Part shown: one piece after another, positions 17,162 through 25,619 of the stretch | How positions within the stretch are numbered: the first letter of the stretch is position 1 | How the letters are laid out: the number at the start of each line of letters is the position of its first letter | From: Dyella flava | Lineage (GTDB): Bacteria; Pseudomonadota; Gammaproteobacteria; Xanthomonadales; Rhodanobacteraceae | DNA: 64,000 nt | NCBI RefSeq assembly: GCF_016904955.1 | Contig: NZ_JADIKE010000039.1 | Coordinates: forward strand, 310,001 to 374,000 | Direction of reading: 5' to 3' | Made by a program: the position numbers and the translations under genes | The notes under the pieces: generated by a model | Database searches by the model: none | Seen by the model: only the letters and a program-made list of their open reading frames with translations | What the model was told of the DNA's origin: nothing

Positions 17162-18277
17162 TCAGGCGGGCAGCAGGCTGCTCAGGCGGTCATGCAGGAT
17201 GTCGCGGCGCCAGCCTTCCAGGGTTTCCGGCCAGACCTCCGTCACCACGTATTCCTCCAGCACTTTGCGCGAGCAGAGCAGGCCGGCGGGCAGGTCGAGT
17301 TCGGTGGCCATGGCGTCGACGGCTACTTTCATCTCGGCCAGGGCCTGCTTGGCCTTGCCCTGCGGGAAGGGTGGGATGGGGCTGGTGTCGGCGATTTCCT
17401 GGTCGGAAAGGGGCTCGGCCATCAGTTCGAACAGTTCGGCGCGTTGTTGGGAGCGCAAGGCGCGCTGGCCGCTGCTTCGCTGGTCCAGTTCGTCGAGGTG
17501 TTTGGGCGGTTGCGCGGCGAGGCTCATGATGAGCGCGTCTTCCAACAGCCAGGGGCGTGGCCGGTCGAGCCGGCGTGCGGCGGCATCGCGCCACAGCAGA
17601 ATGCGCCGGAGCAATGCCTGCTGCTCGCGCGGCCATTCGGCGGCGCCGCGCAGGGCAAGTTGCGGTTGCGGGTCGCCGTAGCGCTGGCAACTTTTGCGCT
17701 TGAGCCGTTCGCAATCTTCCGCATGCCATGCAGTGCGCTTACGTTCTTCAAGGCGCTCGGCCAGCTGTTGGTGGATGGTGTGCAGATACACCACATCCAG
17801 TGTGGCGTACGCACTCTGCGACGCGGTGAGTGGGCGCTGCATCCAGTCGGAGCGTGTTTCACCCTTGTCCAGCTCCACGCCGACCAGTTCGGCCACCAGG
17901 GCGCGATAACTGACACCCAGACCCGTGCCGACAAAAGCCGCGGCGATTTGCGTGTCGAACAGCACACGCGGCCCTTCCGGCAACCAGGGAGCCAGTGTTT
18001 CCAGATCTTCGCTGGCGCTGTGCATCAGCGTGACGACGTTCGCGTTTTCGAGCGGCTGCAATGCGCGTGCAATATCGAAGGCAAGCGGATCCACCAGCGC
18101 ATAGCGCTCCTTCCATCCCAACTGCAGCAAGGCAAGCTGGGGATAGAAGGTGTTGCGACGCATGAACTCGGTGTCGAGCGCCAGCACGCCACCCGCTGAA
18201 AGCCCAGCCAGCCACTGTTCAAGTTCGCTGCGTTGTTTGATCCAGTCTGCCTGGGGCGGCTGTACGGGCGGGGGCAT
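17162..18277 (-). CDS. rnd: Ribonuclease D
   Basis: RNase D trims the 3' ends of tRNA precursors in the 3'-5' direction. The 371-residue protein has the DEDD exonuclease motifs: LALDTEFMRRNTFYP (Exo I, near residue 33), LMHSASEDLETL (Exo II) and the Exo III segment AYATLDVVYL, with Tyr and Asp of the DEDDy class. An HRDC-like region follows (RAAVARRLDRPR-type segment DAAARRLDRPRPWLLED, then the C-terminal AGLLCSRKVLEEYVV). AAGGA lies 7 bases before the ATG. Length fits the family (375 in E. coli). It lies directly behind tRNA-Ala on the same strand, separated by 51 bases, but is transcribed toward that tRNA. Confidence 0.95.
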   Translation of the reverse strand: MPPPVQPPQADWIKQRSELEQWLAGLSAGGVLALDTEFMRRNTFYPQLALLQLGWKERYALVDPLAFDIARALQPLENANVVTLMHSASEDLETLAPWLPEGPRVLFDTQIAAAFVGTGLGVSYRALVAELVGVELDKGETRSDWMQRPLTASQSAYATLDVVYLHTIHQQLAERLEERKRTAWHAEDCERLKRKSCQRYGDPQPQLALRGAAEWPREQQALLRRILLWRDAAARRLDRPRPWLLEDALIMSLAAQPPKHLDELDQRSSGQRALRSQQRAELFELMAEPLSDQEIADTSPIPPFPQGKAKQALAEMKVAVDAMATELDLPAGLLCSRKVLEEYVVTEVWPETLEGWRRDILHDRLSSLLPA

Positions 18278-18383
18278 GCGTGTTCCTTGGAACGACAGGG
18301 CAGGCGACTCGCGATTGCCCCATCTTCATTGGTGCCATATGGTAAGCGGCGAACCATAGCAGGCCAGCCACGGAACGCCCACC

Positions 18384-20333
18384 ATGCCGAGCAAGGAAAC
18401 CGTACAACGCCAACGCGCATTCGGTGGGGCGCTCGGCGTGCTCGTGCTGGCATTTGGCCTCACGTACCACTTTTTTCCGGAAATCTTCCACGTCAGCCCG
18501 GAAGAGGTGGCTAACCCGCCTTCGCCCGCCGTGGCGGGGCTGGCGCGTGCCCGGCCGGCACGGGCAGGCAGCGTGCTGCCGTCGCCACAGGAGGAACTCA
18601 ACGCCGGGCCGCCGCTGACGCTAGCTCCGACCGCCGTGATTGCCGCACGCCTGAATCGGGTGCACACGGTGCTACCCGAGCAGTTGACGGCAGATTCACC
18701 CGAGGTGCGCGCCTTGATCGAGCGCGCCAACAAAGCGTTCCTGGCCGGACAGATGGTTGGCGACAAGAACAGCGCTGCGGCGCTGTACGAGCAGGCCGTC
18801 AAGCTCAAGCCGGATAGCCGCGCCGCCGTGCAGGGCCTGGATCAGGTACGTACGCATTTGATTGCCGAGATCACCCAGGACATCGCCATCGGCGACTCCG
18901 GCTCAGCAGGCACGCTGCTGGATGACCTCAAGGCCATGCCGAACACCACCGCCGATGTCGCTCCGCTGGAAGCCAGCATGAAGACGCTGATCACCGTGCG
19001 CCCGATGTTGGCCAAGGCGGCCGCTCTGCTGCAGCAGGGCAATGGCGACAAGCCCAGTGGCAACGATGCACTGGATCTCTACAGGCAGGTGCAAAAGCTC
19101 GATCCGCAGAATGCCGTCGCAGCACAAGGCATCCTGCAGGTGCAGCGTGTGGTGCTTGATCGCGCACTGGCTGCCGTCGCCCAGAACGATTTTGCCGGCG
19201 CCGAAACAGCGCTTACCGAAGCGCAATCGATCCAGCCCGAGTCTCCGCAGTTGCAGGAAGTGCAGTCGCAGGTCGACAACATTCGCCAGCAGCGCGCGAC
19301 CGGTGTGCTGGCGCAAGCACGTTCTGCGCTGGATGCCGGCAACCTCGCACTGGCCAAGCAACTGGCCGGACAGGCGCAAGCGATCAGTCCGCAATTGGCC
19401 GGTATCGCGGAGTTCGCGGAGCGGCTCACCAACGCGCGCTTGTACGCCAGTTACAAACCGGGACAGGTGTTTACCGATCGCTTTGTGGATATGACCGGGC
19501 AATCTCCCACCATGCTGGTGGTGCCCACCGGTAGCTTCATGATGGGCGCGCCGGAAGACGAACGGGGACGCACCGATGCGCAGGGGCCGCAGCATGAAGT
19601 GGCTATCAGCACGGGCTTCGCCATGTCGCAGACCGATATCACCGTAGGACAGTTTCGCGAGTTCGTGCGGGCCAGCGGCTACAAGCCGGAATCGGTGACC
19701 GCGGGTGGCGCCAGCGTCTACGACGAACGCACTGGTGTCATGCGCGACGATTCCAGCGCGAACTGGGAGGACGACTACGCCGGCCATCCCGCGGCGAATG
19801 ATCTGCCGGTGGTCAACATTTCCTGGAGCGACGCCAACGCCTACGCGCAATGGCTGAGCCAGCGCACCGGCAAGAAATACCGGCTGCCGAGCGAAGCCGA
19901 ATTCGAATACGCCTTGCGCGCAGGCAGCACCACACGCTACTGGTGGGGCAAGGGCACCCCGACCACCAAGGTGGAAAACCTCACCGGCTCGCTCGACCGC
20001 TCGCCCAGCGGGCGGCGCTGGAGTCATGCGTTCCTGGGTTATGGCGATGGCTATTGGGGGCCGGCGCCGGTGATGAGTTTTGCGCCCAATGCCTTCGGTC
20101 TGTACGACATGGACGGCAACGTTTCCGAATGGATGGTCGACTGCTGGCACGACAACTACGTTCGTGCACCGGTAGATGGTAGCGCCTGGGTGAATCCCGG
20201 TTGCTCCCTGCGTGTGGTTCGCGGTGGTTCGTGGGGCAGTTCGCCGGAGCAGGCGAATTCGGCGTATCGGCAGGGCGCTGATGCGGACATTCGCAGCGGA
20301 CGCGTCGGCTTCCGCATCGTGCGCGAGCTTTAA
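18384..20333 (+). CDS. Membrane-anchored SUMF1-fold (formylglycine-generating enzyme-like) protein with N-terminal repeat region
   Basis: The 649-residue protein has one N-terminal membrane helix (AFGGALGVLVLAFGLTYHFF, residues 12-31). About 330 residues of helical repeats of TPR character follow (NSAAALYEQAVKLKPDSRAA; ALDLYRQVQKLDPQNAVAA), then a SUMF1/FGE-sulfatase domain from about residue 375 (MLVVPTGSFMMGAPEDERGR; WSDANAYAQWLSQRTGKKYR; DMDGNVSEWMVD; GRVGFRIV). In true formylglycine-generating enzymes the C-terminal copper-binding cysteines follow GGS. Here that segment is VVRGGSWGSSPEQANSAYRQ, without cysteine, so sulfatase activation is unlikely. No sulfatase gene is near. The domain probably faces the periplasm. 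It may be a structural or ligand-binding use of the fold. It stands alone between rnd (divergent) and tRNA-Leu. Confidence 0.8.
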   Translation: MPSKETVQRQRAFGGALGVLVLAFGLTYHFFPEIFHVSPEEVANPPSPAVAGLARARPARAGSVLPSPQEELNAGPPLTLAPTAVIAARLNRVHTVLPEQLTADSPEVRALIERANKAFLAGQMVGDKNSAAALYEQAVKLKPDSRAAVQGLDQVRTHLIAEITQDIAIGDSGSAGTLLDDLKAMPNTTADVAPLEASMKTLITVRPMLAKAAALLQQGNGDKPSGNDALDLYRQVQKLDPQNAVAAQGILQVQRVVLDRALAAVAQNDFAGAETALTEAQSIQPESPQLQEVQSQVDNIRQQRATGVLAQARSALDAGNLALAKQLAGQAQAISPQLAGIAEFAERLTNARLYASYKPGQVFTDRFVDMTGQSPTMLVVPTGSFMMGAPEDERGRTDAQGPQHEVAISTGFAMSQTDITVGQFREFVRASGYKPESVTAGGASVYDERTGVMRDDSSANWEDDYAGHPAANDLPVVNISWSDANAYAQWLSQRTGKKYRLPSEAEFEYALRAGSTTRYWWGKGTPTTKVENLTGSLDRSPSGRRWSHAFLGYGDGYWGPAPVMSFAPNAFGLYDMDGNVSEWMVDCWHDNYVRAPVDGSAWVNPGCSLRVVRGGSWGSSPEQANSAYRQGADADIRSGRVGFRIVREL

Positions 20334-20631
20334 ACTGCTTGATTCCTTCTCACTTCCGGGGAGGGGAAAAGCATCGCGTTTTTGCCGACTACCAGTTCTA
20401 TCCGCTAAATCCGGTGCAAGAAAGACAACTTACCAACACGTCACGACTCACAGGCACCTTGCGCTCTAACGCAGTCGATTACGCAATCTCAACGTCATAG
20501 ACGTCTAAACCAAGCGCGCTGTTCGCGACAAACAAGCGGTAGCAGGCATGCCCACCGAAGCCCATGTCGACAACCTCGATAGCGAACCACATAGCGATAT
20601 CAAAGTGTGATCACTTTGCGCCAGGCAACAA
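20334..20631. other. Intergenic region, no gene seen
   Basis: About 300 bases between the SUMF1-fold gene and the tRNA-Leu terminator. It has a purine-rich fragment like family B repeats (TTCCGGGGAGGGGAAAAG, 20354-20371) and a small perfect dyad CAAAGTG-TGAT-CACTTTG at 20601-20618. No coding frame with homology is apparent. Confidence 0.5.
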
Positions 20632-20654
20632 AAAAGCCGCGTTGCGCGGCTTTT
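20632..20654 (-). terminator. Rho-independent terminator of tRNA-Leu
   Basis: On the minus strand, AAAAGCCGC-GCAAC-GCGGCTTTT is followed by TTGTTG. It begins 3 bases after the tRNA CCA end. Confidence 0.88.
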
Positions 20655-20657
20655 AAG

Positions 20658-20742
<85 letters not shown>

Positions 20743-20902
20743 AGGTGTCGCTTCGACTTTCGGTCTCTGCGAGCCGCGTAGAGTAGGCATCCTCGGACGA
20801 GTTGTCAACTATTTCTTCATGGCCTTTGTTGGGACGATGCATTTTCAGTGTGCGAGGCATCGAAACCGTTCATCAAATCGTTCATCGAGGCGATACTAGG
20901 GC

Positions 20903-23482
20903 ATGACCAAAGCAAAGCATCCAGGTAAGGATAAGTCGCCGCTCAAAGCGGCCAAGGCCCCGAAGGCGCGTAAGGTTATGCCCAAGGGCGGACGCAGAGG
21001 GCGTCACCCGGAACCTGCTGAAGCGCCCGCTCCGAAACGGCCGCACGATCCCTTCGCACAGCGTGAGTCGGAGCGCTATGAGCGCCCGATTCCTAGCCGC
21101 GAGGCGATCCTTGCGTTGCTGGAGGAACGCGGCGAGCTGCTGACCGAGGCACGTATTGCCGAAGCGCTGGAGCTGCACGACGAATACGGCATCACGGCGT
21201 TGGCCAAGCGCCTCAACGCCATGATGCGTGACGGCCAGTTGTTGCTCGGCCGCCGTGGCGGTTATGCCCCCGCGCGTAAGCTGGACCTGATCCCCGGCCT
21301 GGTCTTGGCCAATGCGGAAGGTTACGGCTTCCTACGTCCGGACGAGGGGGGGGATGACCTTTATCTGTCGCCTTACCAGATGCGCAGCGTGATGCATGGT
21401 GATCGCGTGCTGGCCAGCGTGGTGGGCCTGGATCGCCGGGGGCGCCGCCAAGGAGCGATTGTCGAGGTGCTGCAACGCCGCTCGCCGCGCCTGGTGGGCC
21501 GCGTGGTGATCGACAACGGCGTCACCGTGGTGGTGCCGGACGATCGCCGCCTGCATCAGGACGTGATGATTCCACCGGGCAAGGAGCAGGGTGCGCGTTC
21601 CGGGCAGATCGTGGTGGCGGAGATCACCGACCCGCCGACGGCGTATCGCGGCCCATTGGGCGAGATCCGCGCCGTGCTGGGTGAACGCCTGCAACCCTCG
21701 CTGCTGGTGGAAATGGCGATTGCCAGCCACGATCTGCCGCACGAATGGCCGCCGGAAGTGCTGCGCGAAGCGGCGCAGATCGAACCGGAAGTGACGCCGG
21801 CCGAGCGCGAGGGCCGCGCCGACCTGCGTAAACTGCCGCTGGTCACCATCGATGGTGCCGATGCCAGGGATTTTGACGATGCCGTCTACGCCGAGCCCAG
21901 ACGCGGCGGTGGCTGGCGCCTGATCGTGGCGATTGCAGATGTGTCGCACTACGTGCGCGTCGGCAGCGCGCTGGACAAGGAAGCCTACGAACGCAGCACG
22001 TCCACCTATTTCCCTGGTTTCGTGGTGCCGATGTTGCCGGAGACACTGTCGAACGGCATCTGCTCGCTCAATCCGAAGGTGGAGCGTCTGTGCATGGTCT
22101 GCGATATGCAGGTCGATGCGAACGGTGACGTTGTCAAATCGAAGTTCTATGACGCGGTGATGCTGTCGCACGCGCGCCTGACTTACGACAAGGTGTGGCA
22201 GGCGATCGGTCTGCGTGATGCCGACGCCCGGCACGAAGTGGCCGATGTGCTGCCGCAGTTGGAAAACCTGCATGCGCTGTACAAGGCGATGGCCGAGCAG
22301 CGCCGACGTCGTGGCGCGATCGATTTCGAAACGCCGGAAGTGAAGTTCCGCCTTGATCAGACTGGCGAGGTGGAAACCGTAGGCGCGGTAGAACGCAACG
22401 ATGCGCACAAGCTGATCGAGGAATGCATGATTGCCGCCAACGTGCAGGCGGCAATGTTCCTGGAAAAGCGCAAGATCCCCGCGCTCTACCGCGCGCACGA
22501 ACCACCGCCGGTAGAGAAATACGAAGACCTGCAGCAATTCCTGCGTGAGTTCAAGTTGCGCATGCCGCCGGTGGAAGAAGTCACGCCGGGCGACTTTGCC
22601 GATGTCTTGCGCATGGTGCAGGATCGCCCGGAGCGCGAGCTGATCCAGTCGGTACTGCTGCGCGCCCAGAGCATGGCGGCGTATCAACCCGATAACCGCG
22701 GCCACTTTGGCCTCGCGCTGGCGGCTTACGCACACTTCACCTCGCCGATCCGCCGCTATCCCGATCTGCTGGTCCATCGGGCTATCCGCTATGCGCTGAA
22801 AGGCGGCAAACGCACCAGCTACGATTACTCCGATGCGGCGATGGCCGCGATGGCGCTGCATTGCTCGCAGCGCGAGCGTCGCGCCGAGGAGGCCGAGCGC
22901 GATGTGGACGAACGTTTCCGTTGCGCCTGGATGGCCAAGCATGTCGGCGAAACCTTCGAAGGTACTGTGACCGGCGTGACTTCCTTCGGCTTGTTTGTCG
23001 AGCTGGATGAATCGAAGGTCTCTGGCCTGGTGCATATCAGCCAGCTTTCCAACGATTACTACCATTTTGATCCGGTACGCCATCTGCTCAAGGGCGAGCG
23101 CACCGGTTTGCAGTTCCGGCTGGGCGATCATGTTTTCGTGCAGGTGCTGCGCGCGAGCCTGGAAGATCGCAAGATCGATTTCCGGTTGATCCAGCCGGGT
23201 AACAAAAAGACGGTAGCGGTCCCGGCGCCCACGACCAAGCGGTATGACTACGCGTCCTCCGGCGAACGTTATTCCCTGCCGCCAATCCACAAGCCATCGC
23301 TACCGCCGTTGCCGGCGCGCGATAATGCAAAACCGAAACATGGCGCTGCCAAACCGTCCAAAAAGGCTTCGGCAGGGAAGGGCGGTGCCGCGGCCGGCAA
23401 GGGCATGGCCAAGGCCGCTAGCAAATCCAGAACGCGTACGGCCAAGGGCGCTGCGCCGAAAAAACCGAAAGGCAAACGATGA
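20903..23482 (+). CDS. rnr: Ribonuclease R
   Basis: RNase R is the processive 3'-5' exoribonuclease that degrades structured RNA and helps in rRNA quality control and trans-translation. The 859-residue protein has a basic N-terminal arm, a winged-helix region (IPSREAILALLEERGELLTE), cold-shock domains, the RNB catalytic domain with VTIDGADARDFDDAVYAEP (the acidic metal-binding cluster) and HFTSPIRRYPDLLVHRA. A C-terminal S1 domain follows (GTVTGVTSFGLFVELDES), then a Lys/Ala-rich tail of about 90 residues. The length fits the family (813 in E. coli). The ribosome site is weak (CTAGGGC before the ATG). It forms a tight operon with rlmB, the ATG of which overlaps its stop codon. Confidence 0.96.
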   Translation: MTKAKHPGKDKSPLKAAKAPKARKVMPKGGRRGRHPEPAEAPAPKRPHDPFAQRESERYERPIPSREAILALLEERGELLTEARIAEALELHDEYGITALAKRLNAMMRDGQLLLGRRGGYAPARKLDLIPGLVLANAEGYGFLRPDEGGDDLYLSPYQMRSVMHGDRVLASVVGLDRRGRRQGAIVEVLQRRSPRLVGRVVIDNGVTVVVPDDRRLHQDVMIPPGKEQGARSGQIVVAEITDPPTAYRGPLGEIRAVLGERLQPSLLVEMAIASHDLPHEWPPEVLREAAQIEPEVTPAEREGRADLRKLPLVTIDGADARDFDDAVYAEPRRGGGWRLIVAIADVSHYVRVGSALDKEAYERSTSTYFPGFVVPMLPETLSNGICSLNPKVERLCMVCDMQVDANGDVVKSKFYDAVMLSHARLTYDKVWQAIGLRDADARHEVADVLPQLENLHALYKAMAEQRRRRGAIDFETPEVKFRLDQTGEVETVGAVERNDAHKLIEECMIAANVQAAMFLEKRKIPALYRAHEPPPVEKYEDLQQFLREFKLRMPPVEEVTPGDFADVLRMVQDRPERELIQSVLLRAQSMAAYQPDNRGHFGLALAAYAHFTSPIRRYPDLLVHRAIRYALKGGKRTSYDYSDAAMAAMALHCSQRERRAEEAERDVDERFRCAWMAKHVGETFEGTVTGVTSFGLFVELDESKVSGLVHISQLSNDYYHFDPVRHLLKGERTGLQFRLGDHVFVQVLRASLEDRKIDFRLIQPGNKKTVAVPAPTTKRYDYASSGERYSLPPIHKPSLPPLPARDNAKPKHGAAKPSKKASAGKGGAAAGKGMAKAASKSRTRTAKGAAPKKPKGKR

Positions 23483-24222
23483 GTGAGAGTTGGATCGTCG
23501 GGATCAACCCGGTCGAAGGCGCACTGAGCAACGACGCCGAGCGCGTGCGCGAAGTGCTGGTGGAAAACGGCCAGCGCAATGCGCGCGTGCATGAGCTGGC
23601 CGAGCGCGCCAAGGCGCTGAAGATTCCCGTGCATCATCGTCCGCGCGAACAGCTCGACCGCGTGGCGGGCGAGGCGCGGCATCAGGGCATCGTTGCCCTG
23701 TATGAAGCGCCGGCGCTCGCCGGCGAAAACGATTTGCCGGCGCTGCTGGAAAAAGCCGGCCACGATGCGCTGGTGCTGGTGCTCGATGGCGTCACCGATC
23801 CGCATAATCTCGGTGCATGCCTGCGTAGCGCTGCAGCGGCCAATGTGACTGCGGTGATTGTGCCGAAGGATCGCGCGGTAGGGCTGACGCCGGTGGTGCG
23901 GCGTGCCTCGGCAGGCGGTGCGGATCGTGTGCCGCTGGTGGCGGCGACCAACCTGGCGCGTGCCTTGCGTGGCTTGAAGGATGCCGGCGTGTGGATCACC
24001 GGCCTGGCCGGCGATACCGAGCAATCCATCTACGATATCGACCTGAAAGGTCCGGTGGCGCTGGTGCTGGGCAGCGAAGGCGAGGGCATTCGCCGACTGA
24101 CGCGCGAAACCTGCGACTTCGTGGCGAAGATCCCGATGCCAGGCAGCATGGAGAGTCTGAATGTGTCGGTAGCCACCGGTGTCGTCTTGTTCGAAGCCCT
24201 GCGTCAAAGGAGTGTGCGATGA
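23479..24222 (+). CDS. rlmB: 23S rRNA (guanosine-2251-2'-O)-methyltransferase
   Basis: RlmB methylates the 2'-O of G2251 in the P-site loop of 23S rRNA. The 247-residue SpoU/TrmH-family protein has the N-terminal RNA-binding domain (WIVGINPVEGALSNDAERV) and the three knot motifs: DPHNLGACLRSAAAANV, VLGSEGEGIRRLT and IPMPGSMESLNVSVATGV, which form the trefoil-knot AdoMet site. The ATG overlaps the rnr stop (ATGA) and its own stop overlaps the next ATG, so three genes are translationally coupled. The rnr-rlmB pair is conserved in gammaproteobacteria. Confidence 0.96.
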   Translation: MSESWIVGINPVEGALSNDAERVREVLVENGQRNARVHELAERAKALKIPVHHRPREQLDRVAGEARHQGIVALYEAPALAGENDLPALLEKAGHDALVLVLDGVTDPHNLGACLRSAAAANVTAVIVPKDRAVGLTPVVRRASAGGADRVPLVAATNLARALRGLKDAGVWITGLAGDTEQSIYDIDLKGPVALVLGSEGEGIRRLTRETCDFVAKIPMPGSMESLNVSVATGVVLFEALRQRSVR

Positions 24223-24503
24223 CATTCCACTGGCATGACTGGGCGGGCTATATCGGCGTGGTGCTGGTGTTGCTTGCCTTCCTGTTGTTGCAGGCCCACA
24301 AGTTGCACGGCAACGGCCTGGTCTACCAGTTGATGAATGTGCTGGGTGCGATCGGCGTGATGCTGTCACTGCTGTTTGGCGCATTCAACGCGGCGGCGTT
24401 TTTTATGCAACTGGCGTGGTTGCTGATCGGTCTCTATGGCATCGCGCGCGGTATGCGCCTGAGGCGTGAAGCGCGCGATGCTGGGCAACATGTAGGGCCT
24501 TGA
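24219..24503 (+). CDS. Small CBU_0592-like membrane protein
   Basis: The 94-residue protein has three predicted membrane helices (YIGVVLVLLAFLLLQAHKL; YQLMNVLGAIGVMLSLLFGA; AAAFFMQLAWLLIGLYGIAR) and a short basic tail. The pattern resembles the CBU_0592 family of small membrane proteins of unknown function. The start at 24219 is supported by AAAGGAG at 24206-24212 and by the ATGA overlap with the rlmB stop. A longer in-frame reading begins at 23991 but lies inside rlmB. Its function is unknown, and translational coupling to rlmB may only reflect gene packing. Confidence 0.78.
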   Translation: MTFHWHDWAGYIGVVLVLLAFLLLQAHKLHGNGLVYQLMNVLGAIGVMLSLLFGAFNAAAFFMQLAWLLIGLYGIARGMRLRREARDAGQHVGP

Positions 24504-24509
24504 TGCATA

Positions 24510-24664
24510 CGTAGGTTGGAGTAAGCGCCAGCGCACTCCAACATCGCCGTCTCCAACACCGCCATTTCTCACATGGCGATGAATCATTGCTGGCCCAAGG
24601 ATGTTTTTGTCGCAAGACATGACATGGCGACGTTGGGGTGCGCTTCGCTTACCGCCAACCTACG
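24510..24664. repeat. 155-bp element with 33-base imperfect terminal inverted repeats (double hairpin)
   Basis: The left arm at 24510-24542 begins CGTAGGTTGGAGTAAGCG. The right arm at 24632-24664, reverse-complemented, begins CGTAGGTTGGCGGTAAGCG, and most of the 33 positions agree. Each arm is also self-complementary (GTTGGAGT/ACTCCAAC at 24515-24542). The 89 bases between have no coding capacity. This is the shape of a miniature inverted-repeat element. Confidence 0.65.
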
Positions 24665-24673
24665 CGGCTGCAT

Positions 24674-24702
24674 AAAGGCCCGGGTGGTTCGCCCGGGCCT
24701 TT
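24674..24702. terminator. Bidirectional rho-independent terminator
   Basis: AAAGGCCCGGG/CCCGGGCCTTT form a perfect 11-base-pair stem with a 7-base loop. The A/T flanks make it work on both strands: plus for rnr-rlmB and the small membrane protein, minus for the pst-phoU operon. Confidence 0.85.
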
Positions 24703-24750
24703 GCAAGAAATATCAACGGTGGTTTCGTTCGAAAGAAAACGCGTGCGCCG

Positions 24751-25485
24751 TCAATCCGGACGATCGCCGAGTTTCACCTGCTCCGGATTGGAGGTGAAAT
24801 CGCGCTTGTCGCGTTGCCCGGTCAGCGGCTCGCCCTTGACCTGGAACCACACGTTCTCGGCGATGTTGGTCGCGTGGTCGCCGATGCGTTCGATGTTCTT
24901 GGCCATGAACAGCAGATGGGTGCACGGCGTGATCACGCGTGGATCTTCCATCATGTAGGTAAGCAGTTCGCGGAAGTAGGCGGTATAGGCTTCGTCGAGT
25001 TCCACGTCGTCCTTCCACACCTTATAGGCGAGCTCAGCATCGCGATCGCGGTACGCGCGCAGCACTTCGCGTACTTCCTCGGCGGCCAGTTCGGCGAGGT
25101 GGGCCAGGCCGCTGGTGGGGGTGAGCGGTGCGGCCATCGACAGCGGGATGGAGCGCTTGGCGACATTGGCGGCGTAGTCGCCGATGCGTTCGATGTCGGC
25201 CGCAATGCGCAGCGCAGCGAAGACGTTGCGCAGGTCGCCGGCGATGGGTGCGCGCAGAGCCAGCAGGCGCACCACGTCGTGGCTGATTTCCTGTTCGAGG
25301 TGGTCGATGGCTTCGTCATTGTTGACGACGTGCTGCGCGGCGCGTTCGTCGCGACGATCCACTACGTCGATGGCAGCTTCGAGCTGGCTTACTGCCAATT
25401 CGCCCATGCGAACCAGTTCGCCGGTAAGGCGCAGCAGTTCGTCGTCGTAGCTCTTGATGATGTGTTCCTTGCTGCTGCCGCTCAT
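24751..25485 (-). CDS. phoU: Phosphate signalling regulator PhoU
   Basis: PhoU connects the Pst transporter to PhoR/PhoB signalling and limits phosphate uptake. The 244-residue protein shows the two three-helix repeats with their metal-binding motifs, ADIERIGDYAANVAK in the first and KNIERIGDHATNIAE in the second. It begins MSGSSKEHIIKSYDDELLRL, a typical PhoU start. It is the last gene of the pstSCAB-phoU cluster and is separated from pstB by 134 bases containing a family B repeat, so readthrough or a separate promoter is possible. The bidirectional terminator at 24674-24702 lies 48 bases after the stop. Confidence 0.95.
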   Translation of the reverse strand: MSGSSKEHIIKSYDDELLRLTGELVRMGELAVSQLEAAIDVVDRRDERAAQHVVNNDEAIDHLEQEISHDVVRLLALRAPIAGDLRNVFAALRIAADIERIGDYAANVAKRSIPLSMAAPLTPTSGLAHLAELAAEEVREVLRAYRDRDAELAYKVWKDDVELDEAYTAYFRELLTYMMEDPRVITPCTHLLFMAKNIERIGDHATNIAENVWFQVKGEPLTGQRDKRDFTSNPEQVKLGDRPD

Positions 25486-25560
25486 GGGTGTTGCCTCGTT
25501 TTAGTTGGAGTAGGGAGGGGGCTCTCGCGACATTTCACTTGCTGTATTTCGCGAGGGTGG

Positions 25561-25595
25561 CCCCTCACCCTGCCCTCTCCCGGGAGGGGAGAGGG
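25561..25595. repeat. GC-rich hairpin repeat (family B) between pstB and phoU
   Basis: CCCCTCACCCTGCCCTCTCC is followed by CGGGAGGGGAGAGGG, giving a strong hairpin. It lies inside a larger imperfect dyad (CTCTCGCGA at 25522 and TCGCGAGGG at 25549). The same element type recurs at 36621, disrupted, and at 63763. Confidence 0.65.
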
Positions 25596-25619
25596 AAATA
25601 AGGTGGCGCGTAGCGCCGG

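Noticed and set aside
21332..23290. Long minus-strand frame opposite rnr
   Set aside because: The rnr product has complete RNB and S1 domains on the other strand; the opposite frame has no family features.
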